A stretch of DNA of 64,000 bases from NCBI RefSeq assembly GCF_045062745.1, contig NZ_JBJGED010000016.1:107388-171387 (forward strand), given 5' to 3'. Shown here piece after piece: positions 1 through 9,272 of this stretch (its first letter is position 1; each line of letters opens with the position of its first letter). The stretch comes from Paenibacillus_AA sp045062745. GTDB lineage: Bacteria > Bacillota > Bacilli > Paenibacillales > NBRC-103111. The translations under genes and the position numbers were made by a program. The notes under the pieces were generated by a model. It did not search any database. It was given only the letters and a program-made list of their open reading frames with translations, and was not told the origin of the DNA.

Positions 1-55
1 GTTCACGAAGGAGACTGGGCAGGTCTCCCTTCTAGGCATGTAGGCCAACGGACAC

Positions 56-84
56 ATTATACTCCCTGAACCATAGAATTACCA
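56..84 (-). promoter_or_regulatory. Possible SigA promoter reading left out of the window
   Basis: On the minus strand a perfect -10 (TATAAT, 61-56) lies 17 bases after a weak -35 (TGGTAA, 84-79), downstream of tagA. It would drive a gene beyond the left edge. The -35 matches the consensus poorly, so this is tentative. The rest of bases 1-135 holds no gene I can support. Confidence 0.35.
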
Positions 85-135
85 CAGCTAAAAATGGGAA
101 ATAAACCGGCATTTAGGCAGATTTCTCGTGATTTC

Positions 136-891
136 TCACGTTTTCTGGACGTTCTCTTTTTCGCGGATCACTTTCACTGCAAATTTCGGCAACGCAAGCA
201 TGCGTTTGTAGCGCTTCGGCTCCTTGAGCAACCGATGCAGCCATTCGAGCCGGAGCTTGCGGAACAAGGCGGGAGCCCGCTTCAGCCGACCCGAAATGAC
301 GTCGAAGCTGCCACCCACGCCGATGGTGACCGGAACCTGGAGCTGCGATTTGTAGCGGTCGATCCACGGCTCCTGGCCTTCAACCGAACGGCCGACTAGC
401 AGCAGGTCGGGAGCGGTCTCCCGGATCGACGCGATCACTTCCGCGTCTTGATCCGGCCCGAAGTAGCCGTCGCGCACCCCGACGATGTTCAGGTTCGGGA
501 ATTGCTCCGCAATCTTCAGACCCGCTTCCCGAACGACGTCCGGCGCGGCACCGAGGAGATACACTTTCCAGCCGCGGCGCTCGCAAACGGCGAACAGCTT
601 GTGGATCAGCTCTATCCCCGGCACCCGCTCCGCGACCGGATTGCCCACATAGGAAGCAGCCCAGACGACACCGGTGCCGTCCGGGACGATCAACTCGGCT
701 CGCTTCATCATCGCCATGTACTCCGGGCTCTGCAGCGCGGCCATGACCATGATCGGATTGGCGGTTATGACTTGATGGGGCTTCCGGCTCTCGATCGCTT
801 CGGTCAGATACGCAACCGTATCCGCCATGCTCATCTTGGAGAACGGAACCCCAAATATCGAAACGGTAGAAAATGTCATGCGGTCTTTCAT
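136..891 (-). CDS. tagA: WecG/TagA/CpsF family glycosyltransferase
   Basis: By family this is an N-acetylmannosaminyltransferase (GT26) that adds ManNAc to undecaprenyl-linked GlcNAc in teichoic acid or secondary cell-wall polymer synthesis at the inner membrane face. The 251-residue protein has the family length. It shows TANPIM (about residues 43-48), with the conserved Thr, and PDGTGVV (about 70-76), with the putative catalytic Asp, then RVPG and YLLGAAP. The usual PKQE motif near residue 170 reads EGQE here. The start is fixed by a 4-base ATGA overlap with the csaB stop. The basic C-terminal tail fits the membrane-targeting appendage of the family. UDP-ManNAc could be supplied by the MnaA homologue encoded near 36-37 kb. 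Confidence 0.88.
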   Translation of the reverse strand: MKDRMTFSTVSIFGVPFSKMSMADTVAYLTEAIESRKPHQVITANPIMVMAALQSPEYMAMMKRAELIVPDGTGVVWAASYVGNPVAERVPGIELIHKLFAVCERRGWKVYLLGAAPDVVREAGLKIAEQFPNLNIVGVRDGYFGPDQDAEVIASIRETAPDLLLVGRSVEGQEPWIDRYKSQLQVPVTIGVGGSFDVISGRLKRAPALFRKLRLEWLHRLLKEPKRYKRMLALPKFAVKVIREKENVQKT

Positions 892-2033
892 CCTTTCGGA
901 CGCAAAATGGAGACGATTTGTTGCGCGGGACGCTGCGCTTCCTGCTGCAGGCGCTCGATCCGATCACGCTTCGCCGCCCTCCAGGCCTCTCCGTGCTCAA
1001 GCAGCTCCAGCACCTCGCCGGCGACTCGGCCCGGATCGAACTCGGTGCCGTCGGTCGAAGTCGATGCCGACGCCCTCATGTCGAGCCGATGCAAGAACTG
1101 GTCGATCTTCGGATCGTAGGACAAGCCGGCAAGCGGCACGCTCTGCGAGGCAGCGTAGATCAAGGAGTGCAGCCGCATCCCGATCAGAACGTCGCAAGCG
1201 CTCACTTCCGCCAGCATATCCTGCGGATGCGTAACTCCGCTTACAAGCTGGAGTCGACTCGGCTCGACTGAGAGCTCGCGCAGTCGCTCCATGACGTATC
1301 CGGAGGCTTCCACATCGGAAGGCAGGTGGAACGGAAGAAACCGCAGGGTCACTTCGCGTTCCGACAGCGACAACACTTGCTTCAATGTTTCAGCAAGGGC
1401 GTTCAGCTCGGCCCGCTCCTTATTCCAGTACCGTACGGAAATACCCACAACCGGGGCTTGCCCTTCTTTCCCAGACTTGCGCTCAGCCGACTCGCGCAGT
1501 CGCAAACCCATTACCGGATCCGGAACGACGTCAATCCGGGCCGCAGGTACGCCCATCTGTTGCAGCAGCTCCGCTGACTCCTGGTCTCGGACGGAAAGAT
1601 ACCGGCTCCTTTTAAAGATGCCCCGAATAAACGGATCATACAAGCGCCTATTGACGGGTCCGATCCCCTGCGCATATATAAAGGTAGGTTTGCCGAACCA
1701 TTGAGCCAGTTGCAGAATGGTCAAGTAGTACGGAATCGTGAGCGCACCTGTCGCATCCTGCAGCAAGCTGCCTCCCCCGCTGATCAGGCCGTCGCATTGC
1801 CGCAGTGCCGCCGCAACTTCCCCCAGCTTCATCCGGGGAACGGCTCTTACGCCGTACGTGCGCTCGGTCCACGCTGGATCCGCCGACAGTACGATAGGCT
1901 CCACCCGGATGCCCTGGGCTTCGCCTTCCGCTTGCAGCGCCAGCAGTATGGACTGCAGCACCGCCTCGTCCCCGCTGTTTTGGAACCCGTAATAGCCCGA
2001 GATCGCTATTTTTCGAACAGGTAAGGCGACCAA
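888..2033 (-). CDS. csaB: Polysaccharide pyruvyl transferase CsaB
   Basis: By family it adds ketal pyruvate to ManNAc of the secondary cell-wall polymer, the modification that lets SLH-domain proteins bind the wall. The N-terminal KIAISGYYGFQNSGDEA, the glycine-rich SGGGSLLQD and the C-terminal IGMRLHSLIYAA are typical of pyruvyl transferases. I chose a TTG start at 2033 because GAGGAG lies nine bases upstream. A GTG at 2063 also opens the frame but has no ribosome-binding site. It overlaps the upstream DUF5693 gene and is coupled to tagA, so the three look like one operon. An SLH protease encoded at 14.9-17.7 kb is a plausible client of the pyruvylated polymer. Confidence 0.88.
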   Translation of the reverse strand: MVALPVRKIAISGYYGFQNSGDEAVLQSILLALQAEGEAQGIRVEPIVLSADPAWTERTYGVRAVPRMKLGEVAAALRQCDGLISGGGSLLQDATGALTIPYYLTILQLAQWFGKPTFIYAQGIGPVNRRLYDPFIRGIFKRSRYLSVRDQESAELLQQMGVPAARIDVVPDPVMGLRLRESAERKSGKEGQAPVVGISVRYWNKERAELNALAETLKQVLSLSEREVTLRFLPFHLPSDVEASGYVMERLRELSVEPSRLQLVSGVTHPQDMLAEVSACDVLIGMRLHSLIYAASQSVPLAGLSYDPKIDQFLHRLDMRASASTSTDGTEFDPGRVAGEVLELLEHGEAWRAAKRDRIERLQQEAQRPAQQIVSILRPKG

Positions 2034-4033
2034 CGCTTCCAACTCCTCGCCAAGATTTCCCACACGGCTACGGCAATCAGGCCGATGATCAGCCCCAAGA
2101 TCAGGCCGTACGTGATTCGGGTAAGCGAAATCAGAACGGGCGTGTGGATATGCGCGAACGTATCGACCATGGACAATTGGCCCATAACGGCCCCGGCGAA
2201 CAAGTAAGCCGCATTCTTATATTTCATAAACAAGTAGGCGGTCAGTATAAACAGCGGATGCGCAAATAAAAACTCTTTGTTGCGCGGCCGGACGCCCATT
2301 GTGTCTTCCAGAAGGGTACGGAACGTTTTTTCCAGACTAGAGGCTTGTCCTTCGTTGCCGGTCCGGGTCAAATAGTACCAGACGGCGACCAACGCGACGC
2401 CGCCAATGACGACCATCAGAATGCTGATCTTGGCGGACAATATCGTCCGCGCCCGCTGAATCGCGCCTCGCAGCCCGGGTTGCCCCAAAAACAAGAGGAC
2501 GTACAAGCCGACCAGCACCATCGGGAGCAAATGCAGCATCGCCACCCCGCGGAACTGCTCCAGCACGAGGTAGTAGGAGAGCCCGGTTAAAAGCCCGACC
2601 ACATAGGCAATCCCCACCACAGTAAGCACCGAAGTCCGCAAAAACACCCACACCGCTCGACCCACGTTAGGCCGGACCCCATTCCGCGCCCATGCCTGAA
2701 TGGTGCGGATGGCGTACATCGTCGACCACGTCGGTGCGCAGACGGCTACCCCGAAGGCCATCGCTTGACGCGCGACCGAATTCGAGAGGCCGTACAGGCC
2801 GAATATCCCGACCACGCCGAGAAGAAACAAGATCAAGACGAGCGAATTCACGAAATACCCGATCGTCAGCGCAATGAACGCCGTGCCGCCAACGAGCAGA
2901 ACAAGCTTCAGCCAGCTAATCGTCTTGCCGTGCTCCACGAAAGCGTGGGCCTCGCCCATGTCGAAGCCGAACTTCTCGATCCGCTTGATGGCCCCATCCG
3001 GCCCGTTCAAGCTATCGATCAGGTTGTCCATATAGTCGTTCATGAAGCCTTTGTCGAGATCTTTGCCCGCCTTCGTGTTCAGGAATACCATCCGGATATC
3101 CCGGTCCTTCACACCTAAGACGAACTTATCCGCGATCACATCCGGCTTCAGGTTGGCCTCGGTCTCGTACAGCGGGAATACCCGCACCGCATTGCCGCCC
3201 AGCTTGTTAACGAAGGAGACAGTAAAGCCCTTCTGAGGTGCCTTCAGCCGCTCGATCGCCGCCGTACCCATCTTGTATTCTTTCAAGACTTCCACAACGT
3301 CCGCGACGTGCGATTTCTCGGGATCCTCGTCGTAGCCCGTCACTTGCGCTCCATCGAAGATCACGCGCTTCGCCCCATAGTGGCTGAAGCTCTTCACGAC
3401 GGCCTCGAACTCCTCCTTGGAAAAGGGCTGCAAGCGGTTCGACAACCGGGCGACAATATGAAAACCATATTGATTCTTAAGCTTGTCCATCGCCATCGGA
3501 TCCGGCGGCAGCGGCTTCGTATTCGCTTCCTCATAAGGAAGCTGAATGATGAGCCCGCTCTGGCCATTGAAGGTCCAAGGCCGCACCTCCGTCTTCACCC
3601 GGTTTCGGTACACATTCTCGATCATGGGTTGAAGCGTGTTCTTGGCCTCGGTCGACGTAAACAGCAAATACGTGAAGTTCTCGTTAATCGCCGCGGGCTT
3701 GCCGGTCATCGCCGCATATTCGTTCGCCGTGTAGAGCTGGATGCTGCGACTGTACTTCAGCTCCTCCAAAGTCGCCTCGTAGACGGCCATGGAGTAGACG
3801 CCGGCCTCCTTCAGCCGGGTCAGCTGCTCCTGCACGTAAGCTTGCGGGTTCGGCTTGTATTGCGACGCTTCCAGCAAGTCCCGGTAGTCGAAGACGATCT
3901 CGACGTTCTTCGTGGAGCGCTCCGTCTGCACACGTTCCATGGCCAGCGGCAACGCCGCGATCAAGCCTAAGATCACCAGCACCCACAGCCAGCGGCTCAC
4001 CCGGCGGTTGTATTGCAAATACCGTTCCAGCAC
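2006..4033 (-). CDS. DUF5693 family multi-spanning membrane protein
   Basis: Function unknown. The product is about 675 residues. It has one N-terminal membrane segment (WLWVLVILGLIAALPLAM), a large hydrophilic domain of about 330 residues that is probably outside the membrane, and a C-terminal block of about nine hydrophobic segments. I recognise it as the DUF5693 protein that precedes csaB in Paenibacillaceae, so a role in export or modification of the cell-wall polymer is an inference from context. A GTG at 4042 also opens the frame, but AGGAG at 4046-4042 sits right against it and eight bases before the GTG at 4033, so I use 4033. It overlaps csaB by 28 bases. Confidence 0.7.
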   Translation of the reverse strand: MLERYLQYNRRVSRWLWVLVILGLIAALPLAMERVQTERSTKNVEIVFDYRDLLEASQYKPNPQAYVQEQLTRLKEAGVYSMAVYEATLEELKYSRSIQLYTANEYAAMTGKPAAINENFTYLLFTSTEAKNTLQPMIENVYRNRVKTEVRPWTFNGQSGLIIQLPYEEANTKPLPPDPMAMDKLKNQYGFHIVARLSNRLQPFSKEEFEAVVKSFSHYGAKRVIFDGAQVTGYDEDPEKSHVADVVEVLKEYKMGTAAIERLKAPQKGFTVSFVNKLGGNAVRVFPLYETEANLKPDVIADKFVLGVKDRDIRMVFLNTKAGKDLDKGFMNDYMDNLIDSLNGPDGAIKRIEKFGFDMGEAHAFVEHGKTISWLKLVLLVGGTAFIALTIGYFVNSLVLILFLLGVVGIFGLYGLSNSVARQAMAFGVAVCAPTWSTMYAIRTIQAWARNGVRPNVGRAVWVFLRTSVLTVVGIAYVVGLLTGLSYYLVLEQFRGVAMLHLLPMVLVGLYVLLFLGQPGLRGAIQRARTILSAKISILMVVIGGVALVAVWYYLTRTGNEGQASSLEKTFRTLLEDTMGVRPRNKEFLFAHPLFILTAYLFMKYKNAAYLFAGAVMGQLSMVDTFAHIHTPVLISLTRITYGLILGLIIGLIAVAVWEILARSWKRWSPYLFEK

Positions 4034-4063
4034 TACGTCCACTCCTAACTTTCTTATGCTAGT

Positions 4064-5776
4064 CTATCCATCTACGCGTGCCATAACGTCCTTCCGCAGC
4101 TGCTCCAGCTTAGACTGGGACTCGGCCGCGGTCTGCCCGCAGACGGAGAAGTACACCTTGATCTTCGGCTCGGTACCCGATGGGCGCAAGCAAAACCAAG
4201 AGCCGTCCGCCAGCGTATACTTCAGCACGTCCGCCTTCACAAGACCTTCGATCCCCTCGGCATAATCCCGGATCGTCGCCACAGGCACGCCACCAACTAC
4301 GGCCGGCGGATTCGAGCGCCAATCGGCCATAATGCCTTGAATGGCGGCCACGCCGTTCACGCCCTTCATCGTGCGCGATTCGAGCGCTTCCAGGTAAGTC
4401 CCGTAAGTTCGGTACAGCTCCTGCAGCACTTCATAGAGCGTCTTGCCTTGGCTCTTGTAGTACGCCGCGGCTTCGCAGAGCAGCATGGAGGCGAGCACCG
4501 CATCCTTGTCGCGGCAGTAGTTGCCGGCCAAATAGCCGTAGCTCTCCTCGTAGCCGAACAGGAACGTATGGGCGCCGGTCCTTTCGAACTCGGTCATCTT
4601 CTCGCCGATATACTTGAATCCGGTGAGCGTATTCAAGGTCGGCACTCCGTAAGAGGCGGCAATGACGGCTCCCATCTCGCTGGTGACGATCGTCTTTATC
4701 AAGACGCCGTTATCAGGCAACCTTCCTTGCTCCTTTAAACCGCTCAGCAAATAATAAGTCAGGATCGCGCCCGATTGGTTGCCCGACAAAATCTCGTATT
4801 CGCCATCCCCGTTCCGAACGACCGCTCCGACGCGATCGCAGTCCGGATCGGTGCCTATAATGATCTCCGCATTGACGGTCTTCGCTAATGCAAGAGCGAG
4901 CGTAAACGCTTCACGCTCCTCCGGATTCGGAGAGCGCACCGTGGTGAAATTCGGGTCCGGCAGCTCCTGCTCCTTCACCACATGCACATGCTGAAAGCCG
5001 ATCGCCGCCAGCGCCCGGCGAACGGACACGTTGCCCGCGCCGTGCAGAGGCGTGTACACGATGTGGAAGTCCGCACTCACAGAGCGTACTTCATCCGGAT
5101 GCAGGCTGACCGCCGTCACGGCTTGCAAAAACGCTTCATCAACTTCGGCGCCGATCGACACCAGCAAGCCCTGCGCCACAGCGTCCGCCTGAGCCAGCCG
5201 CCGGACCTGCCCAGGTCCGTGCGTAGCCTGAATGTGCGCGAGCACCCGCTCCGCGTGCGCAGGCACGAGCTGACCGCCGTCGGCGCCATACACCTTGTAC
5301 CCGTTGTACTCGGGGGGATTATGGCTCGCGGTGATGACGATGCCGGCCGTCGCGCGCAGATGCCGCACGGCAAAGCTCAGCTCCGGCGTAGGGCGGAGCG
5401 AGTCGAACACGTACGCGCGAATGCCGTTCCCCGCCAGCACGAGCGCCGACTCCAGGGCGAATTCCGGCGACTGGTGCCGGGAGTCGTACGCAATCGCTAC
5501 AGAAGGCGGCACCGCACCGCCCGCCGGCTGCTCCTCGAGCACGTACTGAGCGAGTCCCTGCGTGGCCTGGGCGACCGTGTAACGATTCATCCGATTCGTC
5601 CCCGCCCCGATCACCCCGCGCAGGCCCCCGGTCCCGAACTCCAAATCTCTATAAAAGCGATCCTCGATCTCGGCCGCCTGTCCCTCAATCGAGCGAAGCT
5701 CCTGCTGAGTGGCCTCGTCAAGGGTCGCATCGTTCCTCCACGCTTCATAGCGAAGTTGCGCTGTACTTTTATCCAA
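4064..5776 (-). CDS. pgcA: Phospho-sugar mutase (alpha-phosphoglucomutase)
   Basis: It interconverts glucose-6-phosphate and glucose-1-phosphate (alpha-D-phosphohexomutase superfamily) and so supplies UDP-glucose for wall polymers and glycolipids. All four functional loops are visible in 570 residues: the phosphoserine loop TASHNP (about 145), the metal site DPDCDR (about 305), the sugar loop GYEESYGY (about 405) and the phosphate loop RPSGTEPK (about 535). The start is TTG, preceded by AGGAGGAG at good spacing. It stands alone between the csaB cluster and fabZ. Phosphomannomutase activity is also possible; the family cannot be split further by eye. Confidence 0.88.
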   Translation of the reverse strand: MDKSTAQLRYEAWRNDATLDEATQQELRSIEGQAAEIEDRFYRDLEFGTGGLRGVIGAGTNRMNRYTVAQATQGLAQYVLEEQPAGGAVPPSVAIAYDSRHQSPEFALESALVLAGNGIRAYVFDSLRPTPELSFAVRHLRATAGIVITASHNPPEYNGYKVYGADGGQLVPAHAERVLAHIQATHGPGQVRRLAQADAVAQGLLVSIGAEVDEAFLQAVTAVSLHPDEVRSVSADFHIVYTPLHGAGNVSVRRALAAIGFQHVHVVKEQELPDPNFTTVRSPNPEEREAFTLALALAKTVNAEIIIGTDPDCDRVGAVVRNGDGEYEILSGNQSGAILTYYLLSGLKEQGRLPDNGVLIKTIVTSEMGAVIAASYGVPTLNTLTGFKYIGEKMTEFERTGAHTFLFGYEESYGYLAGNYCRDKDAVLASMLLCEAAAYYKSQGKTLYEVLQELYRTYGTYLEALESRTMKGVNGVAAIQGIMADWRSNPPAVVGGVPVATIRDYAEGIEGLVKADVLKYTLADGSWFCLRPSGTEPKIKVYFSVCGQTAAESQSKLEQLRKDVMARVDG

Positions 5777-5814
5777 GCCGTTCTCCTCCTTCAGCCCCTA
5801 GCAACTAGGATCCC

Positions 5815-6246
5815 TTAATTCTTGTTCGACAGGGCAAACATCAGCCCGCCCTCGGCCACGACCTGATCGCCGACCTTCGCAACCGCTTGACCTTTGCCGA
5901 TCGTGCCCTTCAGCCGGGTAATCGTCACTTCCAGCGTCAGCGTATCGCCCGGGACGACTTGCCCGCGGAACCGAAATTCATCAATGCCGGCGAAGAACGC
6001 CAGCTTGCCACGGTTCGCTTCCATCTTCAGAATGGCGACCGCGCCCACTTGCGCCAGCGCCTCTACGATCAGCACGCCCGGCATGACCGGATACCCCGGA
6101 AAATGGCCGGCGAAATGCGGCTCGTTCATCGAAACGTTCTTCACGCCGACGGCGCGAACGCCCTCCTCTACCTCCAGAATCCGATCAATGAGCAAGAACG
6201 GGTATCGATGCGGAATGATCTCTTGAATTTGGTTAATATCCAGCAT
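5815..6246 (-). CDS. fabZ: 3-hydroxyacyl-[acyl-carrier-protein] dehydratase FabZ
   Basis: It dehydrates beta-hydroxyacyl-ACP in the fatty-acid elongation cycle. The 143-residue hot-dog protein has the family length. It shows the catalytic His in PHRYPFLLIDR, HFPGYPVMPGVL, and the Glu in EALAQVG. The frame is open for another 500 bases upstream, but AAAGGAG lies eight bases before the ATG at 6246 and the protein begins there as in other FabZ (MLDINQIQEIIPHRYPF). The fabZ/flhP/flhO/mbl/spoIIID neighbourhood matches B. subtilis (ywpB region). Confidence 0.95.
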   Translation of the reverse strand: MLDINQIQEIIPHRYPFLLIDRILEVEEGVRAVGVKNVSMNEPHFAGHFPGYPVMPGVLIVEALAQVGAVAILKMEANRGKLAFFAGIDEFRFRGQVVPGDTLTLEVTITRLKGTIGKGQAVAKVGDQVVAEGGLMFALSNKN

Positions 6247-6377
6247 GTGGGCAACTCCTTTCATGTATAGCGCATAATTCGATCGGGATGTACTTAGACT
6301 AACGAATGTCCCTTCCCGTCTGCAGGCGAGAAGGTTCACATAAGGAGCATAGGGCAAGATCCCCCGAATGGGCTTCC

Positions 6378-6950
6378 CTATGCTCTTTTTCCTGCGTCCT
6401 GGGGCTGGGCTTGCGGCGGAGAAGGGGGCGTCGGCGGTGCTTCCTGATTCAGCGATTTGAACAGCACGATGTAGATGAAGGAAGCCAAGAACGACAGACC
6501 GATCGCCGACCAGAGAATCACAATCCCAAGCGGTTGATCGAAGAAGACGAACAAGAACGCCAAATAATACAGCACCGTGGCCACCTTGCCCATCGTATTC
6601 GCGGGAACGGTGCGCTTTCCCCGGAAGTGGAAGAAGGCGGAGCCGAAAATCATCCCTGCGTCCCGGATCAGCATCACCACGGCGGCTTCCCACGGAATCC
6701 GGCCGGTGACGAGCAGCGAGATGATGACGGTCACCATCATGCATTTGTCGGCGAGAGGGTCGAGCATCACTCCGATGGCCGTGACCTGGCCCCGTTTTCG
6801 CGCCAAATAGCCGTCCAATACATCGGTCGCTCCCGCCAGCACGACGATGCCGAAAGCGGTCTTGATGTACCCGAGGCTATAAAAAAGGACGTATATCGGG
6901 ATTAACCCAAAGCGACATAGCGTCAGCAAGTTAGGAAGATTCAATCGCAA
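6378..6950 (-). CDS. CDP-alcohol phosphatidyltransferase (PgsA-like)
   Basis: An integral membrane enzyme that transfers a phosphatidyl group from CDP-diacylglycerol to an alcohol, most likely glycerol-3-phosphate or a related head group. The complete signature D-x2-DG-x2-AR-x8-G-x3-D-x3-D is present, from DVLDGYLAR to LDPLADK (about residues 44-68). Five or six hydrophobic helices follow, then a Pro/Gln-rich tail. The start is TTG at 6950, with a second in-frame TTG two codons later; AGGGAGAGGG stands just upstream of both. A hairpin (GAGCATAGGG/CCCTATGCTC, 6345-6385) overlaps the 3' end but lacks a clear U-tract. Whether it is the main PgsA or a paralogue cannot be told here. Confidence 0.8.
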   Translation of the reverse strand: MRLNLPNLLTLCRFGLIPIYVLFYSLGYIKTAFGIVVLAGATDVLDGYLARKRGQVTAIGVMLDPLADKCMMVTVIISLLVTGRIPWEAAVVMLIRDAGMIFGSAFFHFRGKRTVPANTMGKVATVLYYLAFLFVFFDQPLGIVILWSAIGLSFLASFIYIVLFKSLNQEAPPTPPSPPQAQPQDAGKRA

Positions 6951-7002
6951 CCCTCTCCCTCATCGTACTATCATCCATTCATTATACCGTTCTTACCCTA
7001 AA

Positions 7003-7060
7003 AATAAAACTCCCGTCGGGGTCAGAACCGACGATTCAATCGTCCGTTCCGACTGGGAGT
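7003..7060 (-). terminator. Rho-independent terminator after epuA
   Basis: A long imperfect stem (ACTCCCAGTCGG paired with CCGACGGGAGT, plus an inner GACGATT/AATCGTC hairpin) is followed on the minus strand by TTTTATTTTT, just after the epuA stop. Confidence 0.8.
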
Positions 7061-7062
7061 GT

Positions 7063-7380
7063 TCATTCGGCAAATACTAATTCAAACAAGTGTTTCCAAG
7101 TGTCCAAGCTCCATACGTCGCCGTAATCCCGTCCGCCTACATAACCGTAGCCCACTAGCACTCCAATTACGAGGGCAAGGAGGCAAAGCAGCGGAATAGC
7201 GATGGTCCGGAGAACCCGAAGCGTAAGGCGCAGCCAGGTAGGCATGCGCTTCTTGGCGGAAGAGGCAGGTGGGTTGGGCTTCGCGTTCGGCGGGTTTGGC
7301 TTCGCTTGCGACGGGGATGGCGACCCATCGCCGGTCGAGGCCGGACGAGCGGCAGGCGCTTTCAGATCCTTCGGCTTCAC
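7063..7380 (-). CDS. EpuA family small membrane protein
   Basis: A 105-residue protein with a Pro/Ala/Lys-rich cytoplasmic N-terminus (about residues 1-45), one membrane helix (about 57-77) and a short tail with YGDVWSLDTWKHLFELV. This is the layout of the EpuA family, which databases sometimes label DNA-directed RNA polymerase subunit beta; no such activity is implied. The start is GTG with only a weak ribosome-binding site (GGAG about 12 bases upstream), suggesting coupling to flhP, whose stop lies 7 bases upstream. Function unknown. Confidence 0.7.
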   Translation of the reverse strand: MKPKDLKAPAARPASTGDGSPSPSQAKPNPPNAKPNPPASSAKKRMPTWLRLTLRVLRTIAIPLLCLLALVIGVLVGYGYVGGRDYGDVWSLDTWKHLFELVFAE

Positions 7381-7387
7381 GTTAGGC

Positions 7388-8260
7388 TCAGCTCCGGAGG
7401 GAATTCGTAAGAGCCATCAAATTGTCCGCCGACACAAGCGCCTTCGCATTCAATTGGAAGGCCCGTTGCGTCAACATCAGTTCCGTAACCTCATCCGCCA
7501 AATTCACGTTCGATTGCTCTACGTAGCCTTGCCGTACCGCCAGCTTCGCCGCTTCCGGATTGTTCGCATCCGTACCTACTACGCGAATGACATCGCCCAC
7601 GGCCGGATCGATCGTATCCGGTACCGTGTACATATTCTCGCCCATCTGCTGCAGCACTTGCGGCCGGACGATCTGAACGAGCTTCAACTGGCCCGCGGGG
7701 ATTGCCGGGGCACCTGGGGTCCGTTCGTTGAAGGCCAAAATCGTGCCGTCCGCTTCCACCTTAATCTTGTGATAATTCGGGATGCGGATCGGTTCATTGT
7801 TGACGCCCAGAACCGCGTTGCCCTGTTTGGTCGTCAAATACAAGTTATCCGGATCGCCCGGGTTCGCATTGAGCGAAAAAGTGCCGTCGCGGGTCCAAGC
7901 GGGCCGCAGCACGGGCTGTCCGTTCTCATCCTGCCCGGGAATCGCGATCTCGAACAGCGCATCGCCTTCGATCGCGAAGTCGGTCTGCAGATCGGTCGCC
8001 TTCAGCGCCCCCTGCGACATCTGGGTCTGGATGGAGCTGATCTTCGCACCCCAGCCCTGCGTCAGACCCAGCGGCGACACCCGACCGTTCTGCTGGAACG
8101 AAGTCGGCTGCTGGATCGTCGTCGTCAGCACGTCGTGAAACGTCGCTTCCGTCCGCTTGAAGCCGGTCGTATTGAGGTTCGCCATGTTATTGGCGATGAT
8201 GTCGAGTTTCTGCTGAAGTCCCTTCATGGAAACCAAGGAATTGATCATCGAATGGTTCAT
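7388..8260 (-). CDS. flhP: Flagellar hook-basal body protein FlhP (FlgG-like)
   Basis: A 290-residue distal-rod-type protein of the flagellar axial family, exported by the flagellar type III apparatus. The N-terminus carries LDIIANNMANLNTTGFKR, the basal-body rod motif. The C-terminus carries GYVEQSNVNLADEVTELM and the heptad-rich helix FQLNAKALVSADNLM that packs in the rod. It pairs with flhO downstream of mbl as in B. subtilis, far from the main fla/che operon. GAGGTG precedes the ATG by about ten bases. Confidence 0.9.
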   Translation of the reverse strand: MNHSMINSLVSMKGLQQKLDIIANNMANLNTTGFKRTEATFHDVLTTTIQQPTSFQQNGRVSPLGLTQGWGAKISSIQTQMSQGALKATDLQTDFAIEGDALFEIAIPGQDENGQPVLRPAWTRDGTFSLNANPGDPDNLYLTTKQGNAVLGVNNEPIRIPNYHKIKVEADGTILAFNERTPGAPAIPAGQLKLVQIVRPQVLQQMGENMYTVPDTIDPAVGDVIRVVGTDANNPEAAKLAVRQGYVEQSNVNLADEVTELMLTQRAFQLNAKALVSADNLMALTNSLRS

Positions 8261-8327
8261 TGTCTAGGACACCTCGCTTCCTGCTAATGGTGAGCCGACA
8301 TTCCGTCGCCTCTAGGCTTATCTAGGC

Positions 8328-9224
8328 TCAAACGCGACCGACATCGTTCACCGCTTTTTCTAAGCTGCGGTCATAGTATTGCACCATCTTCTGGTTCGCT
8401 TCATACATTCGGGAGGCGGTCATAAGATCGACGGTCGATTGGGTCGGATCCACATTGGACCGCTCCAAGAAGCCTTGGCGTACTTCCACCCGATCATTCG
8501 GGTTCATCGGCCCGAGTACGGACGGCTGCAGCTCATCGTTCCGCAGAATGCCGCTGCCCTCAGCGATCAGGCGCATAGGCTCGTCCACCCGCGTCAAGAG
8601 CATCGCCATCGGCTGGCCGTTCGCATCCAAGATGTTGCGGCCATCCACCGAATCGAGCAGCTGCCCCCGGTTGTTCGTGGTAACATTGCTAATCGGGATG
8701 CCGGTGACGGGGTCGATCAGCACGAGCGGCTCCCCGTCCGTGCCCACGACCCGGTAGCCTTCGGCCGTGACCAGTTGGCCCGATGCGTCCACGACGAACT
8801 TGCCATTCCGCGTATACCGCTGTTCCCCGGCCGCGTTCAACACGGTGAAGAACGCCTGCGGCTGATACACCCGCTGGCCGTCGGCGGTAATCGTCTTGCC
8901 GTTATCGAACTGGAGCCCGTCCACCTGAATGTCGGACACCAGGGCAAAATCGAACGGATTGCCAGTCTCCCGCAAATCCCCCTGCACGTTCACGGTCAGC
9001 GCTTCCTCCGCGAGAACGCCCGTGTTCAGCCGCCCCGCATTGAAGCGCGCCGCCGGAGCGTCGCCTTCCTGGAGCGAGATCAGCATCTCCGGAAAAGAAC
9101 GCGACACCATCCGGCTCTGCTTGAAGCCGGGGGTGTTCACGTTGGCGATATTGTTCGTAACCGTATCGTGCTTGCGTTGTTGCGAAAGCATTCCAGCCGT
9201 CGCGGTGTACATGCCTCTTAACAT
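8328..9224 (-). CDS. flhO: Flagellar hook-basal body protein FlhO (FlgF/FlgG-like)
   Basis: A 298-residue paralogue of FlhP and the second rod component. The N-terminus has MYTATAGMLSQQRKHDTVTNN followed by IANVNTPGFKQ, and the C-terminus has RQGFLERSNVDPTQSTVDLM and MVQYYDRSLEKAVNDVGRV. GGAGGG lies six bases before the ATG. It is 48 bases downstream of mbl and upstream of flhP, probably in a shared transcript. Confidence 0.9.
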   Translation of the reverse strand: MLRGMYTATAGMLSQQRKHDTVTNNIANVNTPGFKQSRMVSRSFPEMLISLQEGDAPAARFNAGRLNTGVLAEEALTVNVQGDLRETGNPFDFALVSDIQVDGLQFDNGKTITADGQRVYQPQAFFTVLNAAGEQRYTRNGKFVVDASGQLVTAEGYRVVGTDGEPLVLIDPVTGIPISNVTTNNRGQLLDSVDGRNILDANGQPMAMLLTRVDEPMRLIAEGSGILRNDELQPSVLGPMNPNDRVEVRQGFLERSNVDPTQSTVDLMTASRMYEANQKMVQYYDRSLEKAVNDVGRV

Positions 9225-9272
9225 CGGGATCCCTCCAGGACCTTACAACTTCCTACTATTATAATCGGCCCG

